Positions 9,801-11,900 are shown, numbered from the stretch's first letter. The stretch is DNA of 11,900 nucleotides from Candidatus Omnitrophota bacterium (GCA_028714595.1 JAQTMD010000031.1:1-11900); one strand, 5' to 3'. Numbers and translations are program-made. Notes: generated by a model from the sequence alone, not told the origin.

Positions 9801-11379
9801 CTGTGCCATAAACAGCCATCTGTTTGATTATCTCTGCGATTTCAGTCCGGGCATAACCTTTCTCGGTCAACCTGACGTCAATCTTTCTGGCTAAGTCCTG
9901 TTTCGTGCTGGTCTCTGCAGCAAAGGATTTGACGATATCCCTGACAATATACGTAGCGTCCAATGGCCTGGAGGAAGAAACCTTCATGTTTTCCAGCTCT
10001 TCTGCCGTATAACGACTGCCCAGCATCTCGCGGATCTGAGAAGCCTCGAGGCTGGGTATGCCGATCACCTTGGCAGCGGCATTCACGAGATCGGGATTAT
10101 TTCCCTCAAAGCGGGCGCTGCTTGCCTTGCGGAAGTTTTCGTCGGCAGCAAGATATTGCTCAAAGAAGCGCTTTTCTTCGGTGCTGAGCTTAATATATTC
10201 ATCCTTGCCGTTGACTTTGACTGTTTTGCCCCTGGAGAACTCCGCCACCGTTTCGGCAAAATCCCTGATATCCTTGGTGATACCGCCGAGTATCTGCTGA
10301 TAGACGTTGGATTCTTCCTTCGGCTCGGTAGAATAATCGGGCTTCTGCCTGCTCTGGAAATACTTGCGCATGGCATTGACTTTGTCCCGGCCTATCAGAT
10401 CAGTGAGCTTCTCAAACCTGCTGACCATGGCTTCATTATGCGATTCTGTCCATGCCCTGACCAGGGCTTCGTTAATGGTCAAATCTTCCCTCTCGCCAAG
10501 GCCCTTAATGAAGCTGGTCTTCTTTTCTGCGGCTGTCGTGCCTTCGAGTTCACCGTTATAGATGACGGTGATGCCTAAATCATTCCGGTCTCTTCGTTTT
10601 GCCTGCCAGAAGTCTGAAGCAGTCGTCTCGCGGTCAGTGAACATCAGGTATCTTGCGTTACTCTTGGCTTCAACCCTGAATGTGTAACTGGTCAATTTTG
10701 CCGGGCTGAATACCACCACTATCTTTTCTCCGTCTTCGACCCGTTTCGCAAGATCCTTATCGGTCATATCCGTAGGGGCCCGTTCGCCGGCAGCATCGGC
10801 CTTTGAAACGCTGCCATCCGCTTCGATAAAGTATGTCTCTCTCCCGAAGAGCTCTACCGTATCCCTGAGTACGACAGGAATGTGATATTTGGCCAGAGGC
10901 AACAGGATAATTGCCCCGTCATGGCTCGTGATCTCACCGTGGGCCTTGATGACTTCTCTGTAACTGCCATCAAATACCTCTCTATCTTCTTGTCTGATGT
11001 AATCGCTGTACCGCTGGGTAAAACCGTCTCCCTCGGTCTTGCCTAATCTGATTCCCAAAAGATCTCCTAACGGCTTGGCAAAGAACTCGGTGGACGAATA
11101 AGCGACCTTCACCGGTCCTCTGAATTTGCTTAAGGGGTTCACCGGCGATACCCTGATAGAATCCTCGCTGACCTGGACTCTGTCAAGGATCTCGCGGGTC
11201 GACCTGTCCTTGCCCCAGCCCAGCATTTCATAAGCTATGACCCAGCGGGTAGCCGCATCATACGGCTCTGAGAAATGCATATCCGTCCTTACATCCGAGC
11301 CGTGGATCGGGAAAATCCTTCCTTCATTTTCGGCATTTTTCCTGTCTACACCAAAGCCGCCTTCAATACCTTCCTGCAT
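1..11379 (-). CDS. Giant multidomain membrane protein (at least 3,793 residues, C-terminus beyond left edge)
   Basis: No stop occurs in this frame from 11496 to 1. The first ATG after the upstream TAA is at 11377-11379, with AGGA eight bases before it, so it is the best start if translation reinitiates; the open frame itself begins at 11496. Numbering from that ATG: 1-313 remainder of a SecA-like motor; 314-836 charged and helical; 837-1000 metzincin-like protease (HEFGHVMGLSH, residues 963-973); 1000-1633 unassigned, with Asn-Gly linkers; 1634-2230 repeat-rich and hydrophobic; 2254-2313 membrane segments; 2314-2680 unassigned; 2681-2930 GDP-hexose phosphorylase-like HIT domain (HIHFQ, 2813-2817); 3034-3490 multi-pass membrane block; 3530 onward beta-rich. 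Membrane spans between soluble modules suggest a cell-envelope protein. Two small genes are nested inside in another frame. Whether it is one polypeptide with the upstream ORF depends on the TAA at 11497. Coding status is very secure; overall function is unknown. Confidence 0.93.
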   Translation of the reverse strand, partial: MQEGIEGGFGVDRKNAENEGRIFPIHGSDVRTDMHFSEPYDAATRWVIAYEMLGWGKDRSTREILDRVQVSEDSIRVSPVNPLSKFRGPVKVAYSSTEFFAKPLGDLLGIRLGKTEGDGFTQRYSDYIRQEDREVFDGSYREVIKAHGEITSHDGAIILLPLAKYHIPVVLRDTVELFGRETYFIEADGSVSKADAAGERAPTDMTDKDLAKRVEDGEKIVVVFSPAKLTSYTFRVEAKSNARYLMFTDRETTASDFWQAKRRDRNDLGITVIYNGELEGTTAAEKKTSFIKGLGEREDLTINEALVRAWTESHNEAMVSRFEKLTDLIGRDKVNAMRKYFQSRQKPDYSTEPKEESNVYQQILGGITKDIRDFAETVAEFSRGKTVKVNGKDEYIKLSTEEKRFFEQYLAADENFRKASSARFEGNNPDLVNAAAKVIGIPSLEASQIREMLGSRYTAEELENMKVSSSRPLDATYIVRDIVKSFAAETSTKQDLARKIDVRLTEKGYARTEIAEIIKQMAVYGTEQNGIQKAASFARWTGSVIRNIGPAFMAYDKDDKENSDPRSLIKSMPRLQYTINQAKAMAYINSFNGALDVDKFNVLKNEILPAYDKANAQFNYNDLRAAVIATLAKSIDKEAAELDSKLQKLATTRQSIYEQYKAEQKINPYLSLSEFMYHQYMSGAFQDKSIDQSLSTINYLEQWKARLLVGDEDVLRVVSLLSRHYQAHEAEEVNSRTWEDISKYFGQTEGQRVKNNYDTARDTILETFKVKAALLTLMDLVEGALSQKKAEIEQLAVENKDANVVPVLIAKSLERSADIFLAKERKRLAKDEQDIILVPVFYDDSIETQIQKTFAHFTMAQSGWGLHTQHYPTELMMNLLIKDLQKEYFNGDKHHPSVVYTRMPLFSSEGNTITDLIGEGKDFTGALITIHPFTSSLFGTLIKPFSVAFPRVNAFFMRKAFNHEFGHVMGLSHGDGVMASSTKIVGSLFPWKWHFVLKGMYWNLAQNDEVKRNQYKAFNNQEGVITHVWDVQTNEIEETMMPMTEVAEAVTGINSEASWEDSFRNWQREFNTMSLLQGNPIPEFMQWYPYAGRILLVRNADGYIGYTVLAVNAKAKKAINAYQTVKEQSEGQGIETDMMDVALNDIARPMGVKKVAEFRNKSNLEFAKKIVKKLPAVAMRYKRTEEKRERYEITYYLRTPGRVWATLLNAPGAIAARFDPVLIRWGKKVHTAAANAVAAVKSVMPKAAEPVAMPTAVHGNAEVTNLISDPEFIKAQSEVEVEVPAEVAPIVPSFDVQLPRSIMGDAAIVNIVSQPDLLDNELLQNSAVTEMAKLIGRDSITVAREVAAQMNGNGNGDAKVAPLNIIAAVANSLNSGDVKVYIQTRKGNKNAIQKVVVTNGDNNRAVIIRKNQQYYYATYREGIDAKSITRSRMVKVQAGDWDERLSDILIGAAHGNGNGDKAQVTPSEAAVRPVSGDTQAVSETAASVSQDNKDGGITARLIGRIMPLLGGLRNTVSGSDAIVTQHNLMLSPDAMGPPSWKAITFAIRTIVVGFVRSANARLNGFIQVIINKIRAVGAVIRMLGRAWSIVRQVYARLPKKFDGSIDIRLTVERIYNLIKPKSLTVAGVAQGLTAVNELSNSGGLPSTTELEGSNEGRDLPWSSTGEISTSSTWSVLPRTRRSLRLAGKAQAGTSGSSSSMSAPETSSTARTLVPMPGKSSMAQQGPTSSITSTAPDTGASFPASVPGAAQASGVREGVQPAPEGINRNLGIKVTASRAAIPQASGFMLFGSVFAILHNLALSVAGRGPPAAWLFISGILVITAFVFVYRYQSFRIDGVRRFVANLIHKFGVVARFVLSVKRISGLSLGSLSTVAVGSTIGAAHGILEPLALPLSGSNPGETPVRALWGRLQSSAVAGGTRLVLGATEIREKALPKAESLLHHKKDLGFGPANEITLPWLGGVLIALGTLYYFGFGPVDLITSPWLVGVIHGAEAFLNPGSGIAVLITSPWLVGVISFAGALLNIGTEAFVTLQGGISTVAGVIGLAANFVDNEALMTAVGAHTSGQLTLPMVAGGLIATIIAGGVTCLGPITKKVSDWITSLSLNGIVRYSQQPASRKPGAFVSFLLTSVRVMFTRATAAPSSGRSFTEKAAARLSTGYTQPVTTATSLFTTSGLPSALNLEQQVLESSVADGGLAAFVNGASDRKPTTSGQLTLSDGGSMTISRGLADGGTVIDLSVAASLFEQAIQAAQTLNTPEWLVIVSLLSVPAALALAFKFHLNPIKVIAVMVFVEMLAALGYMAMTMPSALPANINALWTKISALSPFVLGSVVKNQTTLGDFIAGPPSFKIEVSPRWKTYKGLRGREYADQTFWAEFEIKDARGKSLAEIKACPCEKAAIGMPSDRSEVYHYNLFKEHYDYDGIILIRVKPQAFKTQEELKDFKEQLLALDLFASVYVPEKFSSVVKKESDHVYGWLKKEKRIKYVIDGKFVSIEQGEMVESAYPKATKSADKADVYLLLYLYQLRRQYLARSDDFVDIAWEEIVKRDRWQNETMQVPSHMLKYVGLTSTYKALFLSWLLDNKAKRLEAAVSLKEESGVHRDGGDIIILGQNISERWQQRVASGELKTSLAQKDASGEAWLLELGVQSGANGEPEFYGLRKDAQGNVVRKLDGRVEEKTLDNGFVIQLNTYRGLRPGATDKKAVGRLNDLAAHDASTCPFGCTDETKAGSLRNLVDHKPLGEFMVNGTLWRAYKQLAPLDARGHFLLVPDVFSEEQIRQQRLIAKDIEDMVAIAGASHNVLIIFNSRRAGASVNHIHFQGLYRPEPCPVESAAREVVHQAGSLTVSRLAKEYPARGLSFDSPEADVLAASLWETVDSLQKADVPFNLVFGDGKVYVFARNAEHGIVEEFPTGVLAAVEVAGKIIVVDENTYQNVTAERVKSGLAKTTMDIDVHQRLGVVIKKENNTISLSAEGEHNVEEFLNIMNSPKLLAKLQKVIGPEIEKLRNAGDVNREVFIPFSAILAVKDGGEQRSDRLMSLAKQVLPAVASFAILAGSVYFLPASPLLSVILAVATGALATAVFAAKKKLSFTNFISFLKQPEKISPAAMLTISLLYQYLNTYRGAGATGSQAKGPKFKDMMKKYAPWQFSLKENFSRKNLVTNVITAALFGAAAVVVLPQIAPALGLVVGFLFIYLVFVTNNFFFIYMQSNIGFGNFVKDYLDFQAGKMGKTDPAYAMFEESAKSFDAAAVQKSHEEALEESSFKQLKALELKLRAYAPVVWGAVRFAAGRGALAVISLIAAAVLLHSGVGAVAIIPGLSELIAQIFGLSLSFTWADAIRIFLVAQGISLLNIKDIYDRVQDKFNASNASYQKARSEFGAFVLNTENLKLIGEGAIKSSDLTADELSHLSELSERGPPQGALTTTLVYWLTQAPAAVVYWFGYSWKNEKDRPSSLWLDLGRDFGKSYFSLWIINLEIGAVVQVGEALSANPQTGFFGEMAGKVIGSLEGDRADQRGSALHWGYDILSLLGIKTSPAVTTNRTVTTDLNINTTQNTTVKEAPVVRQNVIVENPALAIEVGIKEGALTPDKPFGHRVNLSVWYTDNTSRMVQLPANFDWDTMDFDQSEFVGAYTYRAVSKNGLVADIDVNNSRMFKAVDTAGLNASRGIASARIYSDDGENAVIEVRYKNTLKAPGVNSFGNFDSNISFDQIAAASLEEVKLPDNTTQVDWVVTAKESDNHTSVFRAPFVFAAVVEPFTNLVSGDNTTAVPQSVRDYTLQNVQAENIVNFTRGGTIKQD
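900..2290 (-). other. Multi-pass membrane block of the giant protein
   Basis: Successive hydrophobic spans follow MSLAKQVLP: VASFAILAGSVYFL and SVILAVATGALATAVFAA (about 2140-2255), MLTISLLYQYL (about 2030-2065), ITAALFGAAAVVVLP and APALGLVVGFLFIYLVFVTN (about 1790-1900), ALAVISLIAAAVLLHSGVGA (about 1452-1512), AIRIFLVAQGISLLNI (about 1334-1380), LVYWLTQAPAAVVYWFGYSW (about 1054-1113) and a weaker span near 960-1000. Charged soluble loops lie between them (for example 1530-1740). The arrangement suggests roughly seven to nine spans. Unlike the 5300-5530 block the spans are not repeats. No transporter or glycosyltransferase signature was recognised. Confidence 0.65.
2590..3339 (-). other. GDP-hexose phosphorylase-like HIT domain (GDPGP1/VTC2 type)
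   Basis: Several blocks occur in the family's order: GFVIQLNTYRG (3307-3339; family pattern Q-L-N-x-x-R), APLDARGHFLLVP (about 3076-3117; family SP-x-E-x-GH-x-L-x-P), FNSRRAGASVNHIHFQG (about 2926-2976; family YNSLGAFATINHLHFQ), then YPARGLSF (about 2809-2832) and DVPFNLVFGDGKVYVF (about 2695-2742; family IPFNILISDSG). H2813-I-H2815-F-Q2817 is the catalytic H-x-H-x-Q triad; by analogy with galactose-1-phosphate uridylyltransferase the second histidine would be the nucleophile. Established: these enzymes phosphorolyse GDP-D-glucose or GDP-L-galactose to GDP and the hexose 1-phosphate. A CPFGC pair (3220-3234) might bind metal. Finding the domain inside a giant membrane protein is odd. Family call strong; substrate unknown. 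Confidence 0.82.
3340..4440 (-). other. Unassigned soluble region preceding the phosphorylase-like domain
   Basis: About 365 residues. The early part is strand-rich with aromatic and acidic residues (SPRWKTYKGLRGREYADQTF near 4280-4330; YDYDGIILIRVKPQAFK near 4081-4130) and a CPC motif (4201-4209). The later part is helical (VYLLLYLYQLRRQYLARSDD, 3781-3840) and ends in a charged region with short strands (GEAWLLELGVQSG, 3442-3477). In plant VTC2 and animal GDPGP1 an N-terminal substrate-binding portion precedes QLN, so the last part may belong to that fold. No family was otherwise recognised. Confidence 0.45.
4441..4620 (-). other. Two predicted transmembrane segments of the giant protein
   Basis: EWLVIVSLLSVPAALALAF (about 4550-4610) and VIAVMVFVEMLAALGYMAMT (about 4468-4530) are separated by KFHLNPIK. 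The first has the W-L-V-x-V pattern of the upstream 26-residue repeats. They form a membrane hairpin placing the following soluble region (4440-2590) on one side. Confidence 0.7.
4735..4756 (-). repeat. 22-bp direct repeat flanking the nested gene (downstream copy)
   Basis: Identical to 5173-5194. It lies 84 bp beyond the stop of the nested gene and codes TSGQLTL in the giant frame, as the other copy does. Confidence 0.75.
4841..5122 (-). CDS. Small protein nested in the giant ORF, copy A (93 codons, family not recognised)
   Basis: ATG 5120-5122 follows a near-consensus AGGAGGT; it ends at TAA 4841-4843. It lies in the same alternative frame relative to the giant ORF as its homologue at 6400-6116, some 1.0 kb upstream in transcription, and is about 40% identical to it. 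The conserved core starts at LDHIVVF (residue 12) and continues FAAAREQETGR, LFLVDERSGDVY, QWTELYGEGR and IVNRIYAARHNRNIP. No signal peptide, membrane segment, zinc cluster or known catalytic motif is visible, so no function is assigned. Charge and pattern suit a small soluble regulator or binding protein. A 22-bp direct repeat flanks it, and an inverted repeat with an anti-SD lies upstream. In the giant frame the region reads as Ser/Thr-rich sequence. Likely co-transcribed with the giant gene. Confidence 0.75.
   Translation of the reverse strand: MFRANNEEGIRLDHIVVFERDSQVFAAAREQETGRICLFLVDERSGDVYTRDGRAQQWTELYGEGRSSIVNRIYAARHNRNIPVYNLRAAFSA
5128..5134 (-). promoter_or_regulatory. Near-perfect Shine-Dalgarno (AGGAGGT) for the small gene starting at 5122
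   Basis: The minus strand reads AGGAGGTGTGACATG, with five bases between AGGAGGT and ATG 5120-5122. It fixes the start of the nested small gene. In the giant frame the same bases encode Ala-Gly-Gly-Val of a hydrophobic repeat unit. Confidence 0.78.
5148..5227 (-). promoter_or_regulatory. Inverted repeat with anti-Shine-Dalgarno in the loop, upstream of the small gene at 5122-4841
   Basis: CAATGAGGCCC at 5148-5158 is the exact reverse complement of 5217-5227 (11 bp). The 58-base loop carries ACCUCC in the minus-strand RNA (5188-5193), complementary to the GGAGGU of the small gene's Shine-Dalgarno (5128-5133). The layout parallels the element upstream of the other nested gene, though the sequences differ. 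This could fold to hide or expose the ribosome site. The long loop makes it weaker evidence than the copy at 6422-6471. Confidence 0.4.
5173..5194 (-). repeat. 22-bp direct repeat flanking the nested gene at 5122-4841 (upstream copy)
   Basis: A 22-bp sequence beginning AAGGGTCAGTTGCCC (plus strand) is identical at 5173-5194 and 4735-4756, 438 bp apart, bracketing the nested small gene. Both copies code TSGQLTL in the giant frame. Similarity continues more weakly over some 35 codons on the upstream side of each copy (STVAGVIGLAANFV versus SSVADGGLAAFVNG), so this is probably part of a larger degenerate module rather than a simple target duplication. It contains the anti-Shine-Dalgarno sequence discussed for the upstream stem-loop. 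Confidence 0.75.
5293..5526 (-). repeat. Tandem 78-bp (26-codon) repeats encoding hydrophobic hairpin units
   Basis: A 34-bp sequence beginning AATGACCCCCACCAGCC (plus strand) is identical at 5335-5368 and 5413-5446, exactly 78 bp apart. A diverged third copy, with CCAGCCACGG at 5502-5511, keeps the same spacing. In protein the units begin ITLPWLGGVLIALG, LITSPWLVGVIHGA and LITSPWLVGVISFAG (residues 1952-2029). Related degenerate units continue on both sides, for example STVAGVIGLAANFVDNEAL (about 5224-5280) and TLPMVAGGLIATII (about 5134-5175). Each unit combines a short hydrophobic span with a Gly-rich turn. The 34-bp identity points to recent duplication; the retained 3n spacing points to selection on the giant frame. 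Confidence 0.8.
5555..5611 (-). repeat. Perfect 14-bp inverted repeat
   Basis: TGGTGCAACAGAGA at 5555-5568 is the exact reverse complement of 5598-5611, with a 29-base loop. A perfect 14-bp stem inside coding sequence is unusual. The loop holds a weaker AGCC/GGCT pair. It may be a remnant of a short mobile palindromic repeat or an RNA structure element; no target duplication was seen around it. Confidence 0.65.
5662..5723 (-). repeat. Nested inverted repeats (potential structured RNA)
   Basis: An outer pair, TAGAGCC (5662-5668) and GGCTCTA (5717-5723), encloses an inner perfect 7-bp hairpin, TCCGGGA (5683-5689) and TCCCGGA (5694-5700), with loop TTGC; beyond one mismatch the inner stem gains three more pairs. 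It lies inside the giant frame. No T-run follows on either strand, so it is not an intrinsic terminator. Confidence 0.5.
5893..5952 (-). other. Predicted transmembrane segment in the giant frame
   Basis: AAWLFISGILVITAFVFVYR (residues about 1810-1829) is an uninterrupted hydrophobic span followed by basic residues (RYQSFRIDGVRR). Such a clear membrane helix shows that the giant frame is genuinely coding just downstream of the nested gene that ends at 6116. The basic flank predicts that side is cytoplasmic. Confidence 0.7.
6116..6400 (-). CDS. Small protein nested in the giant ORF, copy B (94 codons, family not recognised)
   Basis: ATG 6398-6400 follows a strong GGAGG-type Shine-Dalgarno; it ends at TAG 6116-6118. 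The frame differs from that of the surrounding giant ORF. The product is homologous to the small gene at 5122-4841: about 29 identities over 72 positions with one gap. Shared landmarks are L(D/E)H(I/V)V.F near residues 10-16, FAA.RE, LF....ER.GDV near 44-56, W.ELYG..R near 66-74, and I..AR....IP. The pattern suggests a beta-rich N-terminal half, a GDV turn and a C-terminal helix, consistent with a small cytoplasmic domain. No signal peptide or membrane segment is present. Identity is conserved only in this frame; the giant frame here reads as a Ser/Thr/Ala/Pro-rich linker without similarity between copies. C-terminal tails after IP differ. Function unknown. An upstream RNA hairpin may control its translation. 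Confidence 0.72.
   Translation of the reverse strand: MVVNGRDIYLEHVVSFAKDETIFAAGRESSSRHLRLFIINERTGDVFYSKNACADAWEELYGSARADVVDNINSARYRGVIPCFRARCGSGIRC
6409..6414 (-). promoter_or_regulatory. Strong Shine-Dalgarno for the small gene starting at 6400
   Basis: The minus strand reads GAGGGGAGGGATTTGCCATG: the GGGAGG core is followed by about eight bases and then ATG 6398-6400. It decides the start of the small out-of-frame gene and supports its reality, since the giant frame does not need it. Confidence 0.7.
6422..6471 (-). promoter_or_regulatory. Stem-loop with anti-Shine-Dalgarno loop upstream of the small gene at 6400-6116
   Basis: Bases 6456-6471 and 6422-6437 form a 16-bp stem with one G-U pair in the minus-strand RNA. 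Inside it GGUC pairs with GACC, leaving a seven-base loop, UCCCCUC. That loop is exactly complementary to GAGGGGA (6412-6418), which overlaps the gene's Shine-Dalgarno just downstream; the complementarity extends to nine bases (6442-6450 with 6410-6418). The layout is that of an H-type pseudoknot or a competing anti-SD switch able to mask the ribosome site. The sequence also codes in the giant frame. The structure is seen by eye; regulation is inferred. Confidence 0.55.
7000..7017 (-). repeat. Asn-Gly linker GNGNGD, second copy
   Basis: Same composition as the copy at 7309-7329. It is followed by a Thr/Ser/Ala/Val-rich linker (about 6900-7000) leading to an amphipathic or hydrophobic stretch (AITFAIRTIVVGFV, 6712-6753). 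These linkers mark module boundaries of the giant protein. Confidence 0.55.
7309..7329 (-). repeat. Asn-Gly linker NGNGNGD, first copy
   Basis: Residues NGNGNGD, encoded by alternating AAC/AAT and GGC codons. A second copy, GNGNGD, lies at 7000-7017. The two bracket a compact basic, strand-rich segment (about 7018-7305, including VKVYIQTRKGNKN and QQYYYATYREG), which looks like one independently folded unit between flexible linkers. Confidence 0.6.
7426..7605 (-). repeat. Duplicated 15-residue motif in the giant protein
   Basis: GNAEVTNLISDPEFI (7561-7605) and GDAAIVNIVSQPDLL (7426-7470) align without gaps with eight similar or identical key positions (G, A, V, N, I/V, S, P, acidic). They lie 45 codons apart, separated by an acidic Val/Glu/Pro linker. 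This suggests an internally duplicated small module. A looser relative may follow at SDAIVTQHNLMLSPD (about 6784-6830). Confidence 0.55.
7621..8379 (-). other. Unassigned soluble segment after the protease motif
   Basis: About 250 residues including WNREF-like and Trp-rich stretches (NWQREFNTMSLLQGNPIPEF near 8110-8190), a short strand-rich unit RILLVRNADGYIGYTVLAVN (8044-8103) and a basic helix KKVAEFRNKSNLEFAKKIVKK (7861-7923). It ends in a Lys/Ala-rich linker. I recognise no family. Part of it may complete the metalloprotease fold or a substrate-binding subdomain. Confidence 0.45.
8380..8870 (-). other. Metzincin-like zinc metalloprotease domain
   Basis: Residues 963-973 (8461-8493) read HEFGHVMGLSH, a full HExxHxxGxxH signature: three zinc-binding histidines (963, 967, 973), catalytic Glu964 and the turn glycine (970). 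Five residues after the third histidine, in GDGVMASS, Met978 (8446-8448) is a candidate Met-turn, closer than in most families but possible for a compact active site. The preceding segment (DIILVPVFYDD near 8840-8880; GALITIHPFTSSLFGTLIKP near 8560-8610) fits the beta-sheet subdomain expected before the active-site helix. Established for the family: metzincins hydrolyse peptide bonds, usually outside the cytoplasm. No propeptide cysteine switch was recognised. In this protein the domain could process the giant polypeptide itself or attack other cells' proteins; that is inference. Confidence 0.75.
8871..10439 (-). other. Charged helical region of the giant protein, no recognised domain
   Basis: About 520 residues rich in Lys, Glu, Gln and Ala with amphipathic helical stretches, for example KEAAELDSKLQKLATTRQSI near 9358-9465 and QKKAEIEQLAVENKDANVV near 8960-9020. 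No transmembrane segment and no motif that I recognise. It links the SecA-like motor to the metalloprotease-like segment. It could correspond to a helical scaffold or wing region, or form coiled coil. It contains no gap, stop or alternative gene that I can support. Confidence 0.6.
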
Positions 11380-11496
11380 AAACAGGTTCCTGATATAGCT
11401 GTTAATCAGACCTCGTTCAATCTTGTTCTCTTTATCATCATTCGGATTCTTGCGCAGGTCTTCGTATGTCTTACCCTTCAACGTAGGATAGAGCGC
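10440..11496 (-). other. SecA-like motor domain, remainder (cross-linking domain end, NBD1 end, degenerate NBD2)
   Basis: Downstream of the TAA the order of elements parallels SecA. A helix AATRWVIAYEML (about 11224-11262) sits where SecA has GLHQAIEAKE. The block FRGPVKVAYSSTEFF (about 11078-11127) sits where SecA has FRLYKKLSGMTGTA..TE..EF. Later, ARYLMFTDRETTASDF followed by DLGITVIYNGELEG (about 10537-10650) resembles the NBD2 order of motif V, then GGL.VIGTERH. KGLGERED (about 10479-10502) occupies the place of the RGRAGRQGD arginine-finger motif. The glycines and arginines of canonical motifs V and VI are mostly lost. I infer a diverged motor that may bind, but perhaps not efficiently hydrolyse, nucleotide. 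The assignment rests on motif order read by eye. Confidence 0.55.
11388..11391 (-). promoter_or_regulatory. Candidate ribosome binding site (AGGA) for an ATG at 11377-11379
   Basis: On the minus strand AGGA is followed by eight bases (ACCTGTTT) and then ATG. It lies about 106 bases downstream of the TAA, so it could support reinitiation of the downstream half. The site is only moderately strong and is within sequence that also codes for the SecA-like module, so it may be fortuitous. Confidence 0.35.
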
Positions 11497-11499
11497 TTA
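11497..11499 (-). other. Single in-frame TAA separating two halves of one SecA-like module
   Basis: Reading right to left the codons run ...GAG AAA GGT TAA GCG CTC TAT...; the frame is open on both sides and the flanking protein reads as one SecA-like domain. It is the only stop in this frame across the window, and no TGA or TAG appears in frame, so genetic-code reassignment is not suggested. The following bases (GCGCTC) do not match the leaky CARYYA readthrough context. Explanations are a sequencing or assembly error, a recent nonsense mutation, readthrough, or a real split into two chains with reinitiation at 11379. Confidence 0.9.
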
Positions 11500-11900
11500 A
11501 CCTTTCTCCGTCGTCCTTTTGACTTCATCCCGGATCTTCTCTTGGATCAAGTCCCATCCTTCATCGGTGAGGCTCTTTGTTTTCTCGTCAACATATGACC
11601 ACTCTTTGCCTTCCGCGTTTATCCTTTTTTCCGTCAGCTTCGTAAACACGTTTCTCCAGTCAGTTTCCTTGCCAAAATCGCTGATGACTGCGCGAATCGT
11701 ATTGCGAACCAGATCAGCGCCTTCAGAGAATTTCCCGTAATCCTGCTCATACATAGACAGCGCATACCGTAAGTCTTTGTCGCCGTAACCGATGATGTGC
11801 GAAGGCGCATTGGAGACCTGGTGGATTTCATCGATGATCACTGACCGGCCGTGCATCTCCTGCAAGAGCAATTCTGCGTTCATGGTCTCTTCCCGGGTAT
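11497..11900 (-). CDS. SecA-like ATPase fragment, C-terminal end of an ORF entering from the right edge
   Basis: The frame is open from the right edge and ends at TAA 11497-11499; the ATG at 11881-11883 is internal, not a supported start. A Walker B/DEAD-like box, VIIDEIHQV (DEIH at 11821-11832), is followed by NAPSHIIGYGD, matching in position the SecA stretch DEVDSILIDEARTPLIISG. About 75 residues later comes VDEKTKSLTDEG (11557-11592), which resembles the SecA preprotein-cross-linking-domain signature (VDEK...LTEEG). I therefore read this as the first nucleotide-binding domain plus cross-linking domain of a diverged SecA-like motor; canonical SecA drives preproteins through SecYEG using ATP. 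It differs from SecA in having DEIH rather than DEVD, and its Walker A lies outside the window. The frame continues after the stop with further SecA-like sequence, so the ORF looks truncated rather than naturally ended. Homology is moderately secure; function is inferred. Confidence 0.7.
   Translation of the reverse strand, partial: TREETMNAELLLQEMHGRSVIIDEIHQVSNAPSHIIGYGDKDLRYALSMYEQDYGKFSEGADLVRNTIRAVISDFGKETDWRNVFTKLTEKRINAEGKEWSYVDEKTKSLTDEGWDLIQEKIRDEVKRTTEKG

Noticed and set aside
10083..10376. A 97-codon minus-strand ORF overlapping the giant frame
   Set aside because: Basic, Ser/Pro-rich product with no supporting ribosome site or homologue in the window; a shadow frame.
11497..11499. 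Genetic-code reassignment of stop codons
   Set aside because: TAA appears once in frame and TGA/TAG not at all in nearly 4,000 codons; a reassigned codon would recur. The nested genes end normally at TAA and TAG.

Overview
The whole 11.9 kb window reads on the minus strand. Codon by codon, one reading frame stays open from position 11496 down to position 1, about 3,830 sense codons, and runs off the left edge. The same frame is also open from the right edge (11900) to a single TAA at 11497-11499. The window is therefore either an internal slice of one giant gene carrying one in-frame stop, or two adjacent genes cut from one. No tRNA, rRNA, CRISPR array or recognisable insertion sequence was seen, and there is no intergenic gap.

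Layout in the direction of transcription (high to low coordinates): (1) 11900 to about 10440, a diverged SecA-like ATPase motor, with the in-frame TAA inside it; (2) about 10440-8870, a long charged helical region without a recognised domain; (3) about 8870-8380, a metalloprotease-like segment with a complete metzincin zinc signature; (4) about 8380-6480, unrecognised soluble segments, a duplicated 15-residue motif and two Asn-Gly linkers; (5) about 6480-4680, a repeat-rich, hydrophobic stretch with 78-bp in-frame tandem repeats and strong inverted repeats; (6) 4620-4440, membrane segments; (7) 4440-3340, soluble and unassigned; (8) about 3340-2590, a HIT-superfamily domain closely resembling GDP-glucose/GDP-L-galactose phosphorylases (GDPGP1/VTC2); (9) about 2290-900, a multi-pass membrane block; (10) below about 800, a beta-rich, Asn/Thr-rich segment continuing off the window.

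Within region 5, two homologous small genes of 93 and 94 codons (5122-4841 and 6400-6116) lie on the same strand but in a different frame from the giant ORF. They are about 40% identical over some 72 residues, and each starts at an ATG behind a strong Shine-Dalgarno sequence. Upstream of each is an inverted repeat whose loop contains a sequence complementary to that gene's own Shine-Dalgarno. The giant frame stays open through both. This genes-within-a-gene arrangement, with apparent translational control elements, is the least expected content of the window.

Organism: a bacterium, judging from the Shine-Dalgarno sites, SecA-like motor and dense coding. Huge multi-domain membrane/exported proteins with intermediate GC fit uncultivated lineages known for giant ORFs, such as Omnitrophota. 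That placement is inference from style, not from a marker gene. A plausible overall role is a giant cell-envelope protein combining a motor-like ATPase, a zinc protease and a nucleotide-sugar phosphorylase-like domain. The function of the whole is unknown.
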